Origin: Hyphomicrobiales bacterium
GTDB lineage: Bacteria; Pseudomonadota; Alphaproteobacteria; Rhizobiales; Rhizobiaceae
Assembly (NCBI GenBank): GCA_900466875.1
Contig: UBNQ01000030.1
Span: 1-64,000 of the forward strand
Direction: 5' to 3'
Length of the DNA stretch: 64,000 nucleotides
Shown here: piece after piece, positions 16,227 through 25,087 of the stretch
Numbering within the stretch: the stretch's first letter is position 1
Layout: each line of letters begins with the position of its first letter
Made by a program: the position numbers and the translations under genes
Notes under the pieces: model-generated
Databases searched by the model: none
Seen by the model: the letters and a program-made list of their open reading frames with translations, nothing else
Told to the model about the DNA's origin: nothing

Positions 16227-17305
16227 TGCCGGCCGAACAGAATCTCAACATCGTCCCCTTCATCAGCGTCGAGAACATGATGGATCTCGTGCTGTCCACC
16301 GGCACAGAGACGTTCCTGAAGGAGCTCGCCGCCTATGTGGAGGCGGATTTTCGGCGTTGGGAACTGTTCGACAAGGTCGCCCGCATCGCCTCGCATTCGC
16401 GTGACGGCGTGATCGAACTGATGCCTGCAAGTGATGGCACGCTCTACGCCTTCAAATACGTCAACGGCCACCCGAAGAACACGAAAAGCGGCCGCCAGAC
16501 GGTGACCGCCTTCGGCGTGCTGTCGGATGTCGATAGCGGCTATCCACTGCTCCTGTCGGAAATGACGATCCTCACCGCTCTGCGCACCGCCGCCACTTCG
16601 GCGGTCGCCGCAAAGCACCTCGCGCCCAAGGGCGCAAAAACCATGGCGCTGATCGGCAACGGCGCCCAGAGCGAATTCCAGGCGCTCGCCTTCCGCTCGC
16701 TTCTCGGCATCGAAAACCTGCGCCTCTACGATATCGACCCGGCCGCGACCGATCGCTGCCGCCGCAACCTCTCGCATCTTGGTCTGAACATCACCGCCTG
16801 CCGCTCGGCGGAAGAAGCGGTCGAGGGGGCGCAGATCATCACCACCGCCACCGCCGACAAGCAGAATGCGACCATTCTCAGCGACAACATGATCGGCCCC
16901 GGCGTCCATATCAATGCCGTCGGCGGCGATTGCCCCGGCAAGACCGAGCTGCACCGGGACATCCTGTTGCGCTCGTCGATCTTCGTCGAATACCCGCCGC
17001 AAACCCGCATCGAAGGCGAGATACAGCAGCTCGCCCCCGATCATCCGGTCACCGAACTCTGGAAGGTCATTACCGGCCAGACAACCGGCCGCGAGGATGA
17101 CACGCAGATCACCCTGTTCGACAGCGTCGGCTTCGCAACGGAAGACTTTTCCGCCCTCCGTTACGTCTATGACAAGCTGAAGGGCAGCACGCGTTTCGAA
17201 AAGCTAGATCTTCTGGCAGACCCGGACGAACCGCGCGACCTTTTTGGCATGCTCCTGCGCCGCCAGGCGGCAGCGCAGACTTCGCAGGAACCGGTTACCG
17301 CTTAA
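16226..17305 (+). CDS. Ornithine cyclodeaminase
   Basis: 359 residues, mu-crystallin/OCD family. Substrate-side residues lie in the N-terminal half (SRDGVIELMPA, YAFKYVNGHPKNT), followed by a Rossmann NAD-binding domain with ALIGNGAQSEFQALAF and the ADK/IGPGVHINAVGGDCPGKTEL region that is diagnostic of true ornithine cyclodeaminases (catalytic Asp in GGDCPG). It converts ornithine to proline and ammonia. Together with the overlapping upstream arginase gene it lets the cell use arginine as a carbon and nitrogen source, the pathway known from Agrobacterium and Sinorhizobium. Its TAA overlaps by three bases the stop of the convergent cytosine deaminase gene. Confidence 0.92.
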   Translation: MPAEQNLNIVPFISVENMMDLVLSTGTETFLKELAAYVEADFRRWELFDKVARIASHSRDGVIELMPASDGTLYAFKYVNGHPKNTKSGRQTVTAFGVLSDVDSGYPLLLSEMTILTALRTAATSAVAAKHLAPKGAKTMALIGNGAQSEFQALAFRSLLGIENLRLYDIDPAATDRCRRNLSHLGLNITACRSAEEAVEGAQIITTATADKQNATILSDNMIGPGVHINAVGGDCPGKTELHRDILLRSSIFVEYPPQTRIEGEIQQLAPDHPVTELWKVITGQTTGREDDTQITLFDSVGFATEDFSALRYVYDKLKGSTRFEKLDLLADPDEPRDLFGMLLRRQAAAQTSQEPVTA

Positions 17306-18591
17306 CCCCGATTGGTCGGGTTGCGGCCCATATCGATCTCACCCGGCCGGCCATCGAGCTGAAGTAGCGAAATCTTCGGCTCGGTCCGGGCGATCACCTT
17401 GCCGCGACGGATTACGGCCAGCCGTGTCGGCTTCAGCCTCAGCGCTTCGAGCACGTCCTCCGCCTGCAGCATCACGAGATCGGCATTGCAGCCGACCGAC
17501 AGGCCGTAGTTTTCCAGCCCCATTGTCTTCGCCGAATTGACCGTCAGCGCATCAAAAATCTGCTTCTTGTCCTCGACGCCCGACATCTGCGCCACATGGA
17601 TCGCCATGTGCCCGACTTCCAGCATGTCGCCGGAACCCATCGAGTACCAGGGGTCCATCACGCAGTCATGGCCGAAGGAGACGTTGAGGCCCGCTGCCAT
17701 CAGCTCCCTCACCCGCGTCATGCCGCGGCGCTTCGGATAGGTGTCGTGGCGACCCTGCAGCATGATGTTGATCAGCGGGTTTGGAATGACGTTGATTTCG
17801 GCTTCCGCCATCAGCGGGATCAGCTTCGAGACATAATAATTGTCCATCGAATGCATCGAGGTCAGGTGCGAACCGGCAACCCGTCCCTGCAGGCCAAAAC
17901 GCACGGTCTGAGCCGAGAGCGTCTCGATATGGCGAGACATCGGATCGTCCGTCTCGTCGCAATGCATATCGACCGGCAGGCCGCGATCGGCAGCGATCCG
18001 GCAAAGCGCTTCCACCGAGGCTGCGCCATCCTGCATGGTCCGCTCGAAATGCGGGATGCCGCCGACGATATCGACGCCCATGTCGAGCGCCCGTTCCAGC
18101 GACTTGACCCCGTCCGCCGCGCGAAAATATCCGTCCTGCGGGAAGGCGACGAGCTGCAGGTCGATATAGGGGGCAACACGCTCCTTCACTTCCAGCATGG
18201 CCTCCGCCGTCACCAGTCGCGGGTCGGACGTGTCGACATGGGTGCGGATATGCAGGAGCCCCTGGGAGACAGCGAGATCGCAATAGGCGAGCGCCCGCTC
18301 GACCAGCGCCTCCTTCGTCAACATCGGCCGAAGCTCGCCCCAGAGCGCGATCCCTTCCAGTAGCGTGCCGGAGGTGTTCATCCGCGGCAGGCCGAGCGAC
18401 AGGGTGGCATCCATGTGAAAATGCGGATCGACGAAGGACGTGCTGACCAGCCGGTTGGTCGCATCGATCGTTTCCCGCGCTTCGCCTGCTATATTGGCCT
18501 CGATCGCGGCGATCTTGCCACCCGAAACTGCGATATCGACGCCCTTGCGGCCATCCGGCAGGTTGGCGTTCTTGATGATGAGATCAAACAT
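17302..18591 (-). CDS. codA: Cytosine deaminase (amidohydrolase superfamily)
   Basis: 429 residues, matching E. coli CodA closely in layout: metal ligands H57/H59 in DPHFHMDAT, H210 and E213 in DMHCDETDDP, H242 in SHLTSMHS and D309 in FGHDCVMDPWY. Other shared segments are RTHVDTSDPRL, NPLINIMLQGR and DTYPKRRGMTRVREL. It would convert cytosine to uracil plus ammonia. The residue after the metal Asp, also Asp in E. coli (D314), is Cys310 here; changes at that position alter substrate range in E. coli CodA, so related substrates such as isoguanine or creatinine-like compounds are possible. Last gene of the BMP-type ABC operon; AGGAG precedes the ATG. Confidence 0.88.
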   Translation of the reverse strand: MFDLIIKNANLPDGRKGVDIAVSGGKIAAIEANIAGEARETIDATNRLVSTSFVDPHFHMDATLSLGLPRMNTSGTLLEGIALWGELRPMLTKEALVERALAYCDLAVSQGLLHIRTHVDTSDPRLVTAEAMLEVKERVAPYIDLQLVAFPQDGYFRAADGVKSLERALDMGVDIVGGIPHFERTMQDGAASVEALCRIAADRGLPVDMHCDETDDPMSRHIETLSAQTVRFGLQGRVAGSHLTSMHSMDNYYVSKLIPLMAEAEINVIPNPLINIMLQGRHDTYPKRRGMTRVRELMAAGLNVSFGHDCVMDPWYSMGSGDMLEVGHMAIHVAQMSGVEDKKQIFDALTVNSAKTMGLENYGLSVGCNADLVMLQAEDVLEALRLKPTRLAVIRRGKVIARTEPKISLLQLDGRPGEIDMGRNPTNRG

Positions 18592-18616
18592 TTTAAAACT
18601 CCTCGGAATTGAAGCG

Positions 18617-19561
18617 TCAGCGCTCGCCGCGCCGGTAGGGCTGCATCAGCGCCTGCGGCACGCGGGCACGCCGCGCCATCACGGCAAGTGCCACAATCGA
18701 CAGCAGATAGGGGATCATCAGGAAGATCTGGTAGGGCACGACGCCGCTCAGCACCGTCTGCAGCCGAAGCTGGAAGGCATCGAACAGCGCAAACAGGATC
18801 GCGCCGAGCAACGCCCGTTCCGGCTTCCATGAGGCGAACACGACGAGCGCGATGCAGATCCAGCCGCGCCCCTGCACCATGGTGGGGAAAAAGCTGTTGA
18901 ACGCGGAAAGCGTCAGGAAGGCACCGCCGACGCCCATCAGCGCGCTGCCGAAAATCACCGCCCCATAACGGATCGCCATCGGGTTCAGCCCCTGCGCTTC
19001 CGCCGCATGCGGATTTTCGCCCGTCATGCGGATAGCAAGTCCCACCGGCGTGCGGGCAATCAGATAGGCCAGCGCAATCGCCAGCCCGATCGCCAGATAG
19101 GTTGGCGCCGTCTGGGTGAAGAATGCCGGGCCGAAGAAGGGCAGATCGGAAAGACCCGGAATATCGAGCGGCTGGAACGGCGTAATCGTCGGCGGCGTGC
19201 CCGCCACCGGCACCATCAGACGGAAGACGTAATAGGCGAAGCTCGAGGCAAACAGCGTCACGCCGAGACCCGAGACATGCTGCGACAGGCCGAGCGTCAC
19301 CGTCAACACCGAATGCAGCAGCCCGAACATCGCCCCGCCGAGAGCGGCAACCAGAAGCCCGGTCCACAGATCCGCGCCGTTATAAACGGCCAGCCATCCA
19401 ACCATCGCGCCAAACGTCATGATCCCCTCGATGCCGAGGTTGAGCACGCCCGCGCGTTCGGAAATCAGCGCGCCGAGTGTGGCAAGGATCAGCGGCGTGG
19501 CAATGCGCAGCACGGCGGCCCAGAGGCCGGCAGAGGCGAGGATGTCGAAAAGCGCGCTCAT
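18617..19561 (-). CDS. ABC importer permease 2 (BMP/nucleoside type)
   Basis: 314 residues, highly hydrophobic, of the BPD_transp_2 (RbsC/LivH-like) permease family. Conserved segments are LILATLGALISERAGVLNLGIEGIM near the start and GENPHAAEAQGLNP in the middle; the first is the hallmark of the second permease of BMP-family nucleoside importers (NupC/YufQ type). Its ATG overlaps the stop of the first permease gene (ATGA). With the partner permease, ATPase and binding protein it forms a complete importer. Confidence 0.88.
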   Translation of the reverse strand: MSALFDILASAGLWAAVLRIATPLILATLGALISERAGVLNLGIEGIMTFGAMVGWLAVYNGADLWTGLLVAALGGAMFGLLHSVLTVTLGLSQHVSGLGVTLFASSFAYYVFRLMVPVAGTPPTITPFQPLDIPGLSDLPFFGPAFFTQTAPTYLAIGLAIALAYLIARTPVGLAIRMTGENPHAAEAQGLNPMAIRYGAVIFGSALMGVGGAFLTLSAFNSFFPTMVQGRGWICIALVVFASWKPERALLGAILFALFDAFQLRLQTVLSGVVPYQIFLMIPYLLSIVALAVMARRARVPQALMQPYRRGER

Positions 19562-20616
19562 CGGCGTATCCTGTATTGCGTGAAGAACACCGCGACCAGC
19601 ATGGAAAGCAGCGACAGCGCCACCGTCACGTCGGCAATATAGGTCGGAATGCCCATGCTGCGGCTCATCCCGTCTGCCCCGACGAACATCGTGGCGGTAA
19701 ACAGCGCCGCCAGCACGACCCCGAGCGGGTTCAGGTTGGCCAGCATGGCGACAACGATGCCGGAATAGCCGTAACCGGGCGAAAGATCAGTCGTCACATA
19801 ACCCTTGACGCCGAGAACCTCGATCGTGCCGGCAAGCCCCGCCAGGCCGCCGGAAATCATCGCGACGATCACCAGTGTGCGGCCCAGCGGAACACCGGCG
19901 AAAACGGCACCGGACGGGTTGAGGCCTGCAGCGCGCGACTGCACGCCGAACACCGTGCGCGTCTGGACGAAATAGATCAGGAAGGCGATCACCACGGCAA
20001 TGCCGAGGCCGATATGCAGCCGCGAGCGGGCAAGCAGTTTCGGCAGGCGGGCGGCGGCATCCACCGCTTCAGACTGCGGCCATCCGAATGCCGCAGGATC
20101 CTTCAGCACGCCATCGATCAGCATCGAGACGAACAGAAGTGCGACGAAATTCAAAAGCAACGTCGTCACCACTTCATCGACAGAAAAGCGCAACCGCAGC
20201 CACAGCGGCACAAGCAGCAGAACCATACCGGCAAACGCGCCGACGATGAAAAGCAACGGGATCTGCAGCAGTGACGGCAAGCCGGCAAACAGATGCGCGC
20301 TGGCCGCAGCGGCGGCAATCGCTCCGAGATAGAACTGCCCCTCCCCGCCGATATTCCAGAGCCGCGCACGGAAGGCGACGGCAGCGGCAAGTCCGGTCAG
20401 GATCAGCGGCGAAGCGCGTGTCAACGTCTCGGTGGCGGAAAGCCGCGAGCCGAAGGCGCTGGTCAAAATCTTCCAATAGGCCTCGAAAACCGGCGCACCG
20501 GCAGCGGCGATCAGCACGCCGGCTATGGCAAGCGCTGCAATGACGGCGAGGATCGGCGTTGCGACCACCAGCAGCGTCGAGCGATGTTCGCGCCTCTCAA
20601 ACCGCATCGGACGCAC
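19558..20616 (-). CDS. ABC importer permease 1 (BMP/nucleoside type)
   Basis: 352 residues, with eight or more membrane segments in a BPD_transp_2 fold. The LTRASPLILTGLAAAVAFRARLWNIGGEGQFYLGAI segment and the AGLNPSGAVFAGVPLGR loop are characteristic of the first permease of BMP-type nucleoside importers (NupB/YufP). It overlaps the ATPase gene by 20 nt at its start and the second permease gene by 4 nt at its end, so the three products are very probably made in fixed ratio. Confidence 0.88.
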   Translation of the reverse strand: MRPMRFERREHRSTLLVVATPILAVIAALAIAGVLIAAAGAPVFEAYWKILTSAFGSRLSATETLTRASPLILTGLAAAVAFRARLWNIGGEGQFYLGAIAAAAASAHLFAGLPSLLQIPLLFIVGAFAGMVLLLVPLWLRLRFSVDEVVTTLLLNFVALLFVSMLIDGVLKDPAAFGWPQSEAVDAAARLPKLLARSRLHIGLGIAVVIAFLIYFVQTRTVFGVQSRAAGLNPSGAVFAGVPLGRTLVIVAMISGGLAGLAGTIEVLGVKGYVTTDLSPGYGYSGIVVAMLANLNPLGVVLAALFTATMFVGADGMSRSMGIPTYIADVTVALSLLSMLVAVFFTQYRIRR

Positions 20617-22114
20617 CTCCCCATTCCCCGGCCATCATCAGCCCGAGCCTTTGTGCATCGACATGCTCGGCATTGACGGAAGGCGACAGCCGCCCGCCGA
20701 CGATCGCCTGGATACGGTCGGCCAGCGCCATCACCTCGTCGAGATCCTCGGAAATCAGAAGCACGGCGGTGCCCGCCTTGCGCGCTTCAAGAATACGTTC
20801 ATGCACGGCCGCGACAGCCCCTTCGTCCAGTCCGCGCGCCGGTTGCGCCGCAAGCAGGATTTTCGGGCGCTCGATCAGGTTGCGGCCAAGGATCAGCTTC
20901 TGCATGTTGCCGCCAGACAAAAGCCGGATACGGCTGGTGGGCGACCCACCGCGCACGTCAAAACCTTCGATGATCCTTGTCGCAAACGCGATGCCCGCTT
21001 TGCGATCGACCAACCCGGCCTTGGAAAATTCCGGCAGCCGTTCCAGCACGGCATTTTCCCAGATCGCCATCTCGCCGATCACGCCGTCGCGGTTGCGATC
21101 CTCGGGAATGCGCCCGATGCCGCACGACACGGCATCCGCCACCGTCAGGTCGCCGACACCCTTGCCGAACAGGACGAGATCGCCGGCACTGCGGCCGATC
21201 GTGCCGCTCAGAAGTTGCGCCAGCACCGCCTGCCCGTTACCGGACACGCCGATAATGCCGAGCACTTCACCGGCCCTCAGCCGGAAATCGACGGATTTCA
21301 ACCGGTCCACGCCGCCCGAGCGCACGGTGATCCCCGCCGCTTCCAGCACGATCTCGCCGGGCGTCGAAGCCTCGCGCACGGGGCGCGTCACCTTGCGGCC
21401 AACCATCAGTTCGGCAAGTTCGGCCTTGCTGGTCTCGCCCACCTTGCGCTCGGCGACTTGTCTGCCGCCGCGCAGCACGACGATCCGGTCGGCCGTCGCC
21501 ATCACCTCGTCCAGCTTGTGGGAGATGAAGATCAGCGACAGGCCCTGTCGGGCCATATCCTTCAAGGTCGAAAACAGCGTTTCCGCTTCGAGCTTGGTCA
21601 GAACCGCCGTCGGCTCGTCGAGCACCAGAATGCGCGCATCGTTATAAAGCGCCTTCAAAATTTCGACGCGCTGCTGCTCGCCGACCGAAAGATCGCCGAG
21701 CCGCGCATCCGGATCGACCTTCAGCCCGAAACGCTGCGAAATATCGAGAAGTTTTTTCCGACCGGCAGAGACATTCGAACCTATAGACCAGAGGCTTTCC
21801 GTCCCGGTCATGACGTTTTCGAGCACTGTCAGGTTCGGCGCCAGCGAAAAATGCTGGTGCACCATGCCGACGCCCGCACTGATAGCGGCACGTGGTTTTC
21901 CCGCCGGCAGTGCCTGCCCCATCACGGAGACGGAGCCCGTATCCGGCACATAATGGCCAAAGAGGATGCTCATCAAGGTCGTCTTGCCGGCGCCGTTTTC
22001 GCCGAGCAGCGCAACGATCTCGCCCTTGGCGAGCGATAGCGAAATATCGTCATTGGCGAGGTTGTCGCCAAAACTCTTGCTGACATTTTTGATGTCGAGA
22101 ACGGTATCCGTCAT
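20597..22114 (-). CDS. ABC importer ATPase, double-domain sugar/nucleoside type
   Basis: 505 residues with two nucleotide-binding domains in tandem. Domain 1 (about 1-240) has Walker A GENGAGKTT, signature LSVGEQQRVEILKAL and Walker B ILVLDEPTAVLT. Domain 2 (about 255-495) has a degenerate Walker A (GVSGNGQAVLA, lacking the GK-S/T), signature LSGGNMQKLILGR and Walker B-like ILLAAQPARGLDEG where the catalytic Asp-Glu is lost. One active and one degenerate site is normal for the RbsA/MglA/NupA subfamily. The stop and start overlap neighbouring genes on both sides. Confidence 0.92.
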   Translation of the reverse strand: MTDTVLDIKNVSKSFGDNLANDDISLSLAKGEIVALLGENGAGKTTLMSILFGHYVPDTGSVSVMGQALPAGKPRAAISAGVGMVHQHFSLAPNLTVLENVMTGTESLWSIGSNVSAGRKKLLDISQRFGLKVDPDARLGDLSVGEQQRVEILKALYNDARILVLDEPTAVLTKLEAETLFSTLKDMARQGLSLIFISHKLDEVMATADRIVVLRGGRQVAERKVGETSKAELAELMVGRKVTRPVREASTPGEIVLEAAGITVRSGGVDRLKSVDFRLRAGEVLGIIGVSGNGQAVLAQLLSGTIGRSAGDLVLFGKGVGDLTVADAVSCGIGRIPEDRNRDGVIGEMAIWENAVLERLPEFSKAGLVDRKAGIAFATRIIEGFDVRGGSPTSRIRLLSGGNMQKLILGRNLIERPKILLAAQPARGLDEGAVAAVHERILEARKAGTAVLLISEDLDEVMALADRIQAIVGGRLSPSVNAEHVDAQRLGLMMAGEWGGASDAV

Positions 22115-23514
22115 CGGTCGAGGCCTGTGATTGGGAAAGGGTGCGACCAGCGCTCTTCACCCTCAAGCCTCGCGGCAAGGGCCAGAAGCAACGCCTCCTG
22201 CCCCATAGGAGCAATCATCTGCACCGGCAAGGGCAGACCGGCCTTATCCACCCCGAAAGGCAGAGTAATCGCCGGAAAGCCGGATATGTTGGCAATCGCC
22301 GCAAGCGGGGCGAAAGAACTCATGCGGGCAAAATGCAGGTCGGTATCGCGGTGATCGCTCGGGAAAGACCCGATCGGTCTTGGCGCAGAGGCAAGCATCG
22401 GCGTCAGCAAGCAGTCAAAACGGTCGAACAGCGCATGCAGATCGCGACTGACATAGACCATCGCCTGCACCAGATCCCAGACCGCAACGCCGCTCATCAG
22501 CCCGCCTTCATCCGCAACCGCCTGCGTCATCGGCTCCCAGAGGGAGGCGTCGATACCAGGCAGCTTGGCAAGGCTTGCCAGATTGATGGCAATCACATCG
22601 CGAAACGCCTTGCCCGATGCTTCGATGATCGCGCGGATATCGTTCCAGCCAAGAGAAACGATCTCATGCCCCTTCGCCTCCAAAGCACGGGCAGCATCCG
22701 TAACCGCCTCGGCGCGAACCGGATCGATTGCAAAATCCGATCCAAGCTCCGTCAGCAGCCCGACCTTAAGCTTCCCAACCTTGGCTGTAGCCTGCTCGAC
22801 CGGCGGATAAGGTCCGCGCGCTGAGCCGGAGAGTGCTAAAAACGCCCTTTCCGCATCCCGCACCGAACGGCAGACGGCGAGCTCGCTGGCTATGCCGCCG
22901 AGATGGTTGGTAAACAGCGGCCCCGCTGCCATCGCCCCACGTCCAGGCTTCAGGCCCACCAGACCACAGCAGGCAGCCGGAACCCGGATCGAACCGCCGG
23001 CATCGGTCGCATGGGCAATAGAAACGATACCCGCCGCGACGGCCGCCGCTGCCCCACCGGAAGAGCCGCCCGAGGTCAGTGACGGATCAAGCGGATTTTT
23101 CGATATCGGACCAATCAGAGGCTCACTTGCCAGCGACAGGCCGAATTCCGGTGTCGTGGTGATCCCGAACAGACAGAAACCGGCATTGCGATAGCGCACT
23201 GCGAGATCGGAATCCGCCTCGCCGCCTTGCCTCGGAAGGGACTTCGATCCGGCGCTGACCGGATATCCCTTGAACGGCCCGCCAAGATCCTTGGCAAGCG
23301 TCGGCACTCCGCCGAACGGCATGGATTTGCGCTGGTCGACAGGCAGTGCATCAAAGGCGTCGGCCGCAGCCAGTCCTTGTACAGCGTCGAGATAACATAC
23401 AGCCCCAAGCGCCTCGTGTTTTTCGGCGGCGGCAAGCGATCTCTCCATCGCCTGCCGCGCCGTCATTTTTCCGCAGCCGATCGCTTCGGCAAGTGCTGTC
23501 GCATCGGCATGCAT
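22111..23514 (-). CDS. Amidase signature family hydrolase
   Basis: 467 residues, the usual length. The Ser-cisSer-Lys triad is visible: K75 in TLAKDLGG, the Gly/Ser-rich SGGSSGGA with the cis-Ser at about 151-152, and the nucleophile S175 in DAGGSIRVPA. The family hydrolyses carboxamides, and the substrate is usually set by context. Here it is inside the importer operon (ATGA overlap with the ATPase gene, nine bases after the binding-protein gene). It may therefore act on the imported compound or on a product of its ring opening. It is not GatA, because GatB/GatC genes are absent and the context is catabolic. Confidence 0.87.
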   Translation of the reverse strand: MHADATALAEAIGCGKMTARQAMERSLAAAEKHEALGAVCYLDAVQGLAAADAFDALPVDQRKSMPFGGVPTLAKDLGGPFKGYPVSAGSKSLPRQGGEADSDLAVRYRNAGFCLFGITTTPEFGLSLASEPLIGPISKNPLDPSLTSGGSSGGAAAAVAAGIVSIAHATDAGGSIRVPAACCGLVGLKPGRGAMAAGPLFTNHLGGIASELAVCRSVRDAERAFLALSGSARGPYPPVEQATAKVGKLKVGLLTELGSDFAIDPVRAEAVTDAARALEAKGHEIVSLGWNDIRAIIEASGKAFRDVIAINLASLAKLPGIDASLWEPMTQAVADEGGLMSGVAVWDLVQAMVYVSRDLHALFDRFDCLLTPMLASAPRPIGSFPSDHRDTDLHFARMSSFAPLAAIANISGFPAITLPFGVDKAGLPLPVQMIAPMGQEALLLALAARLEGEERWSHPFPITGLDR

Positions 23515-23523
23515 CGGTCCGGC

Positions 23524-24510
23524 TTACTTCGGCTCGTTCATGTTGCGCGGCACTTCGAAAGTGCCGGCCTTGATTTCGGCGCGCTTGGCTTCCATCGCAG
23601 CCTCCGCTTCGGCAGGAGCAACACCCTTGACGAAGGCTATGTCGCTGCCGCCTTCCTTCAGAAGACCGAAAGCCGTGTAATCCTTGCCGACCGGCTTTCC
23701 GGCCGCAACATCGGCGATCGCCGCATTGAGGATCGGACGGAAACCCCAGAGCGCGTTGGCGAATACGGTCTCCGGATAACGCGGCGTATAGTCGATGAGC
23801 GAGCCGACGGCCTTGATGCCGCGTTCCTTGGCAGCGTCGGCCGTGCCGATACGCTCGCCGAACAGGATGTCCGCGCCGGCATCGATCTGGGCAAGGCCTG
23901 CCTCGCGCGCCTTTGGCGGGTCAAAGAAGGTGCCGATGAAGGAGACAAGCACTTTTGCATCCGGGTTGACCGCCTTCACGCCCTCGCCAAAAGCGTTGAT
24001 CAGCATGTTGACTTCCGGGATCGGCATCGCGCCGACAGCACCGACCGTGTTGCTCTTGGTCATCTTGCCGGCCAGCATGCCGGCGAGATAGGCGCCGTCA
24101 TGGTTCCAGGTGCCGAAAACGCCGAAATTGTCGCCGGCCTGCTTGCCGCTGGAGCCGAGAACGAATGCCGTTTCCGGATATTCGCCAGCCACTTCACGGG
24201 CTTCGCTTTCCACCGCATAGGCTTCGCCGATGATCAGCTTGTGGCCCTGCTCCGCATATTCGCGCATCGCGCGACCGTAATCGGTGCCCGAAACGCCTTC
24301 CGAGAAGACATATTCGATCACGCCTTCCTTGGCGGCTTCCTGCAGGGCTGCATGGAGAACCGAGTTCCAAGCGTTTTCGACCGGCGAACCGTGAATGCCG
24401 GCAACCTTCAGCGGCGCAGCACGCGCTATGGAAGGAAGAAATGCGCTCGCGCCAACGGCTGCAGCAGAGGCAATCAGCGTGCGGCGGGACAGCTTGAAAT
24501 CATGTGTCAT
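23524..24510 (-). CDS. BMP-family substrate-binding lipoprotein-like protein, Tat-exported
   Basis: 328 residues. The leader contains SRRTLIASAAAVGASAFLPSIARA, a twin-arginine signal cleaved before APLKVAG. No lipobox Cys is present, so it is a soluble periplasmic protein rather than a lipoprotein like TmpC/PnrA. The mature part has the basic-membrane-protein pattern: GRAMREYAEQGHKLIIGEAY, AGEYPETAFVLGSS, GTWNHDGAYLAGMLAGKMTK and GKDYTAF. Related proteins bind nucleosides or purines. It is the first gene of the six-gene operon ending in cytosine deaminase, so a cytosine, cytidine or similar nucleobase ligand is the simplest inference. GAGGGGA precedes the ATG. Confidence 0.88.
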   Translation of the reverse strand: MTHDFKLSRRTLIASAAAVGASAFLPSIARAAPLKVAGIHGSPVENAWNSVLHAALQEAAKEGVIEYVFSEGVSGTDYGRAMREYAEQGHKLIIGEAYAVESEAREVAGEYPETAFVLGSSGKQAGDNFGVFGTWNHDGAYLAGMLAGKMTKSNTVGAVGAMPIPEVNMLINAFGEGVKAVNPDAKVLVSFIGTFFDPPKAREAGLAQIDAGADILFGERIGTADAAKERGIKAVGSLIDYTPRYPETVFANALWGFRPILNAAIADVAAGKPVGKDYTAFGLLKEGGSDIAFVKGVAPAEAEAAMEAKRAEIKAGTFEVPRNMNEPK

Positions 24511-25087
24511 GGATGGAAATCCCCTCTTGTTGTTAGGTCAATTCTGTAGGCAGCGCACAAAACTGTGTCAAGCAAACTGAATGCCCATCAAATAAGCATC
24601 CATGACTTTGTTACCATCGCGCTGAAGGGACGCCTTACCCCTGTCGAGACGGCATTGCCATGCGACCAAGAGGGGCGGCCAGCCCCCATCACGGCTTCGT
24701 GATTGCGTTTTTTCGGCCGTGGCGCTCTGGACGCAAGCCCCTGTCACCCAAGGGGATGATGACAGAAATCGAGAGCAACGCGAAGGCTGCGACATAATAC
24801 AATTGTGTTTTTTTATGGACATCCACGAGCCCCCACCCTACCTTTTGCAACGTACCCGGCCGATCGAACGTATTACCTCGAGTAGATCCCGATTGATCCG
24901 GCCCACATGTTTCTTGCAACCTGCTTGATGCCCCTTGCGCATCGGTTGCAGCTCACATCCGCGGCGGCGATACTGTTTCGCCGCTTTTTAGTGTTTTGAT
25001 ATCCTTAGCGCCGATTCAGCGCGCGCTGCCCCAAAGGAAATCACAAAAGGAGAACGCCCCCACTATCGAGTGCGGGCCCAGGATTGA
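24511..25087. other. Divergent intergenic region between the BMP operon and the proVW operon
   Basis: About 577 bp without a credible gene. It holds the minus-strand TTGACA promoter next to the BMP operon, a short ATCACG/CGTGAT hairpin near 24690-24710, and, close to proV, AAAAGGAG at about 25045, which is too far from the proV ATG to act as its ribosome site. I see no recognisable riboswitch. Confidence 0.5.
24543..24571 (-). promoter_or_regulatory. Promoter of the BMP/codA operon
   Basis: On the minus strand, a perfect -35 TTGACA (plus 24566-24571), 17-nt spacing and -10 TACAGA (plus 24543-24548), 33 nt upstream of the ATG. Confidence 0.5.

Noticed and set aside
24511..25087. Purine riboswitch upstream of the BMP operon
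   Set aside because: No TATA-type loop-loop motif or three-way junction can be drawn; the minus-strand promoter lies very close to the start codon.
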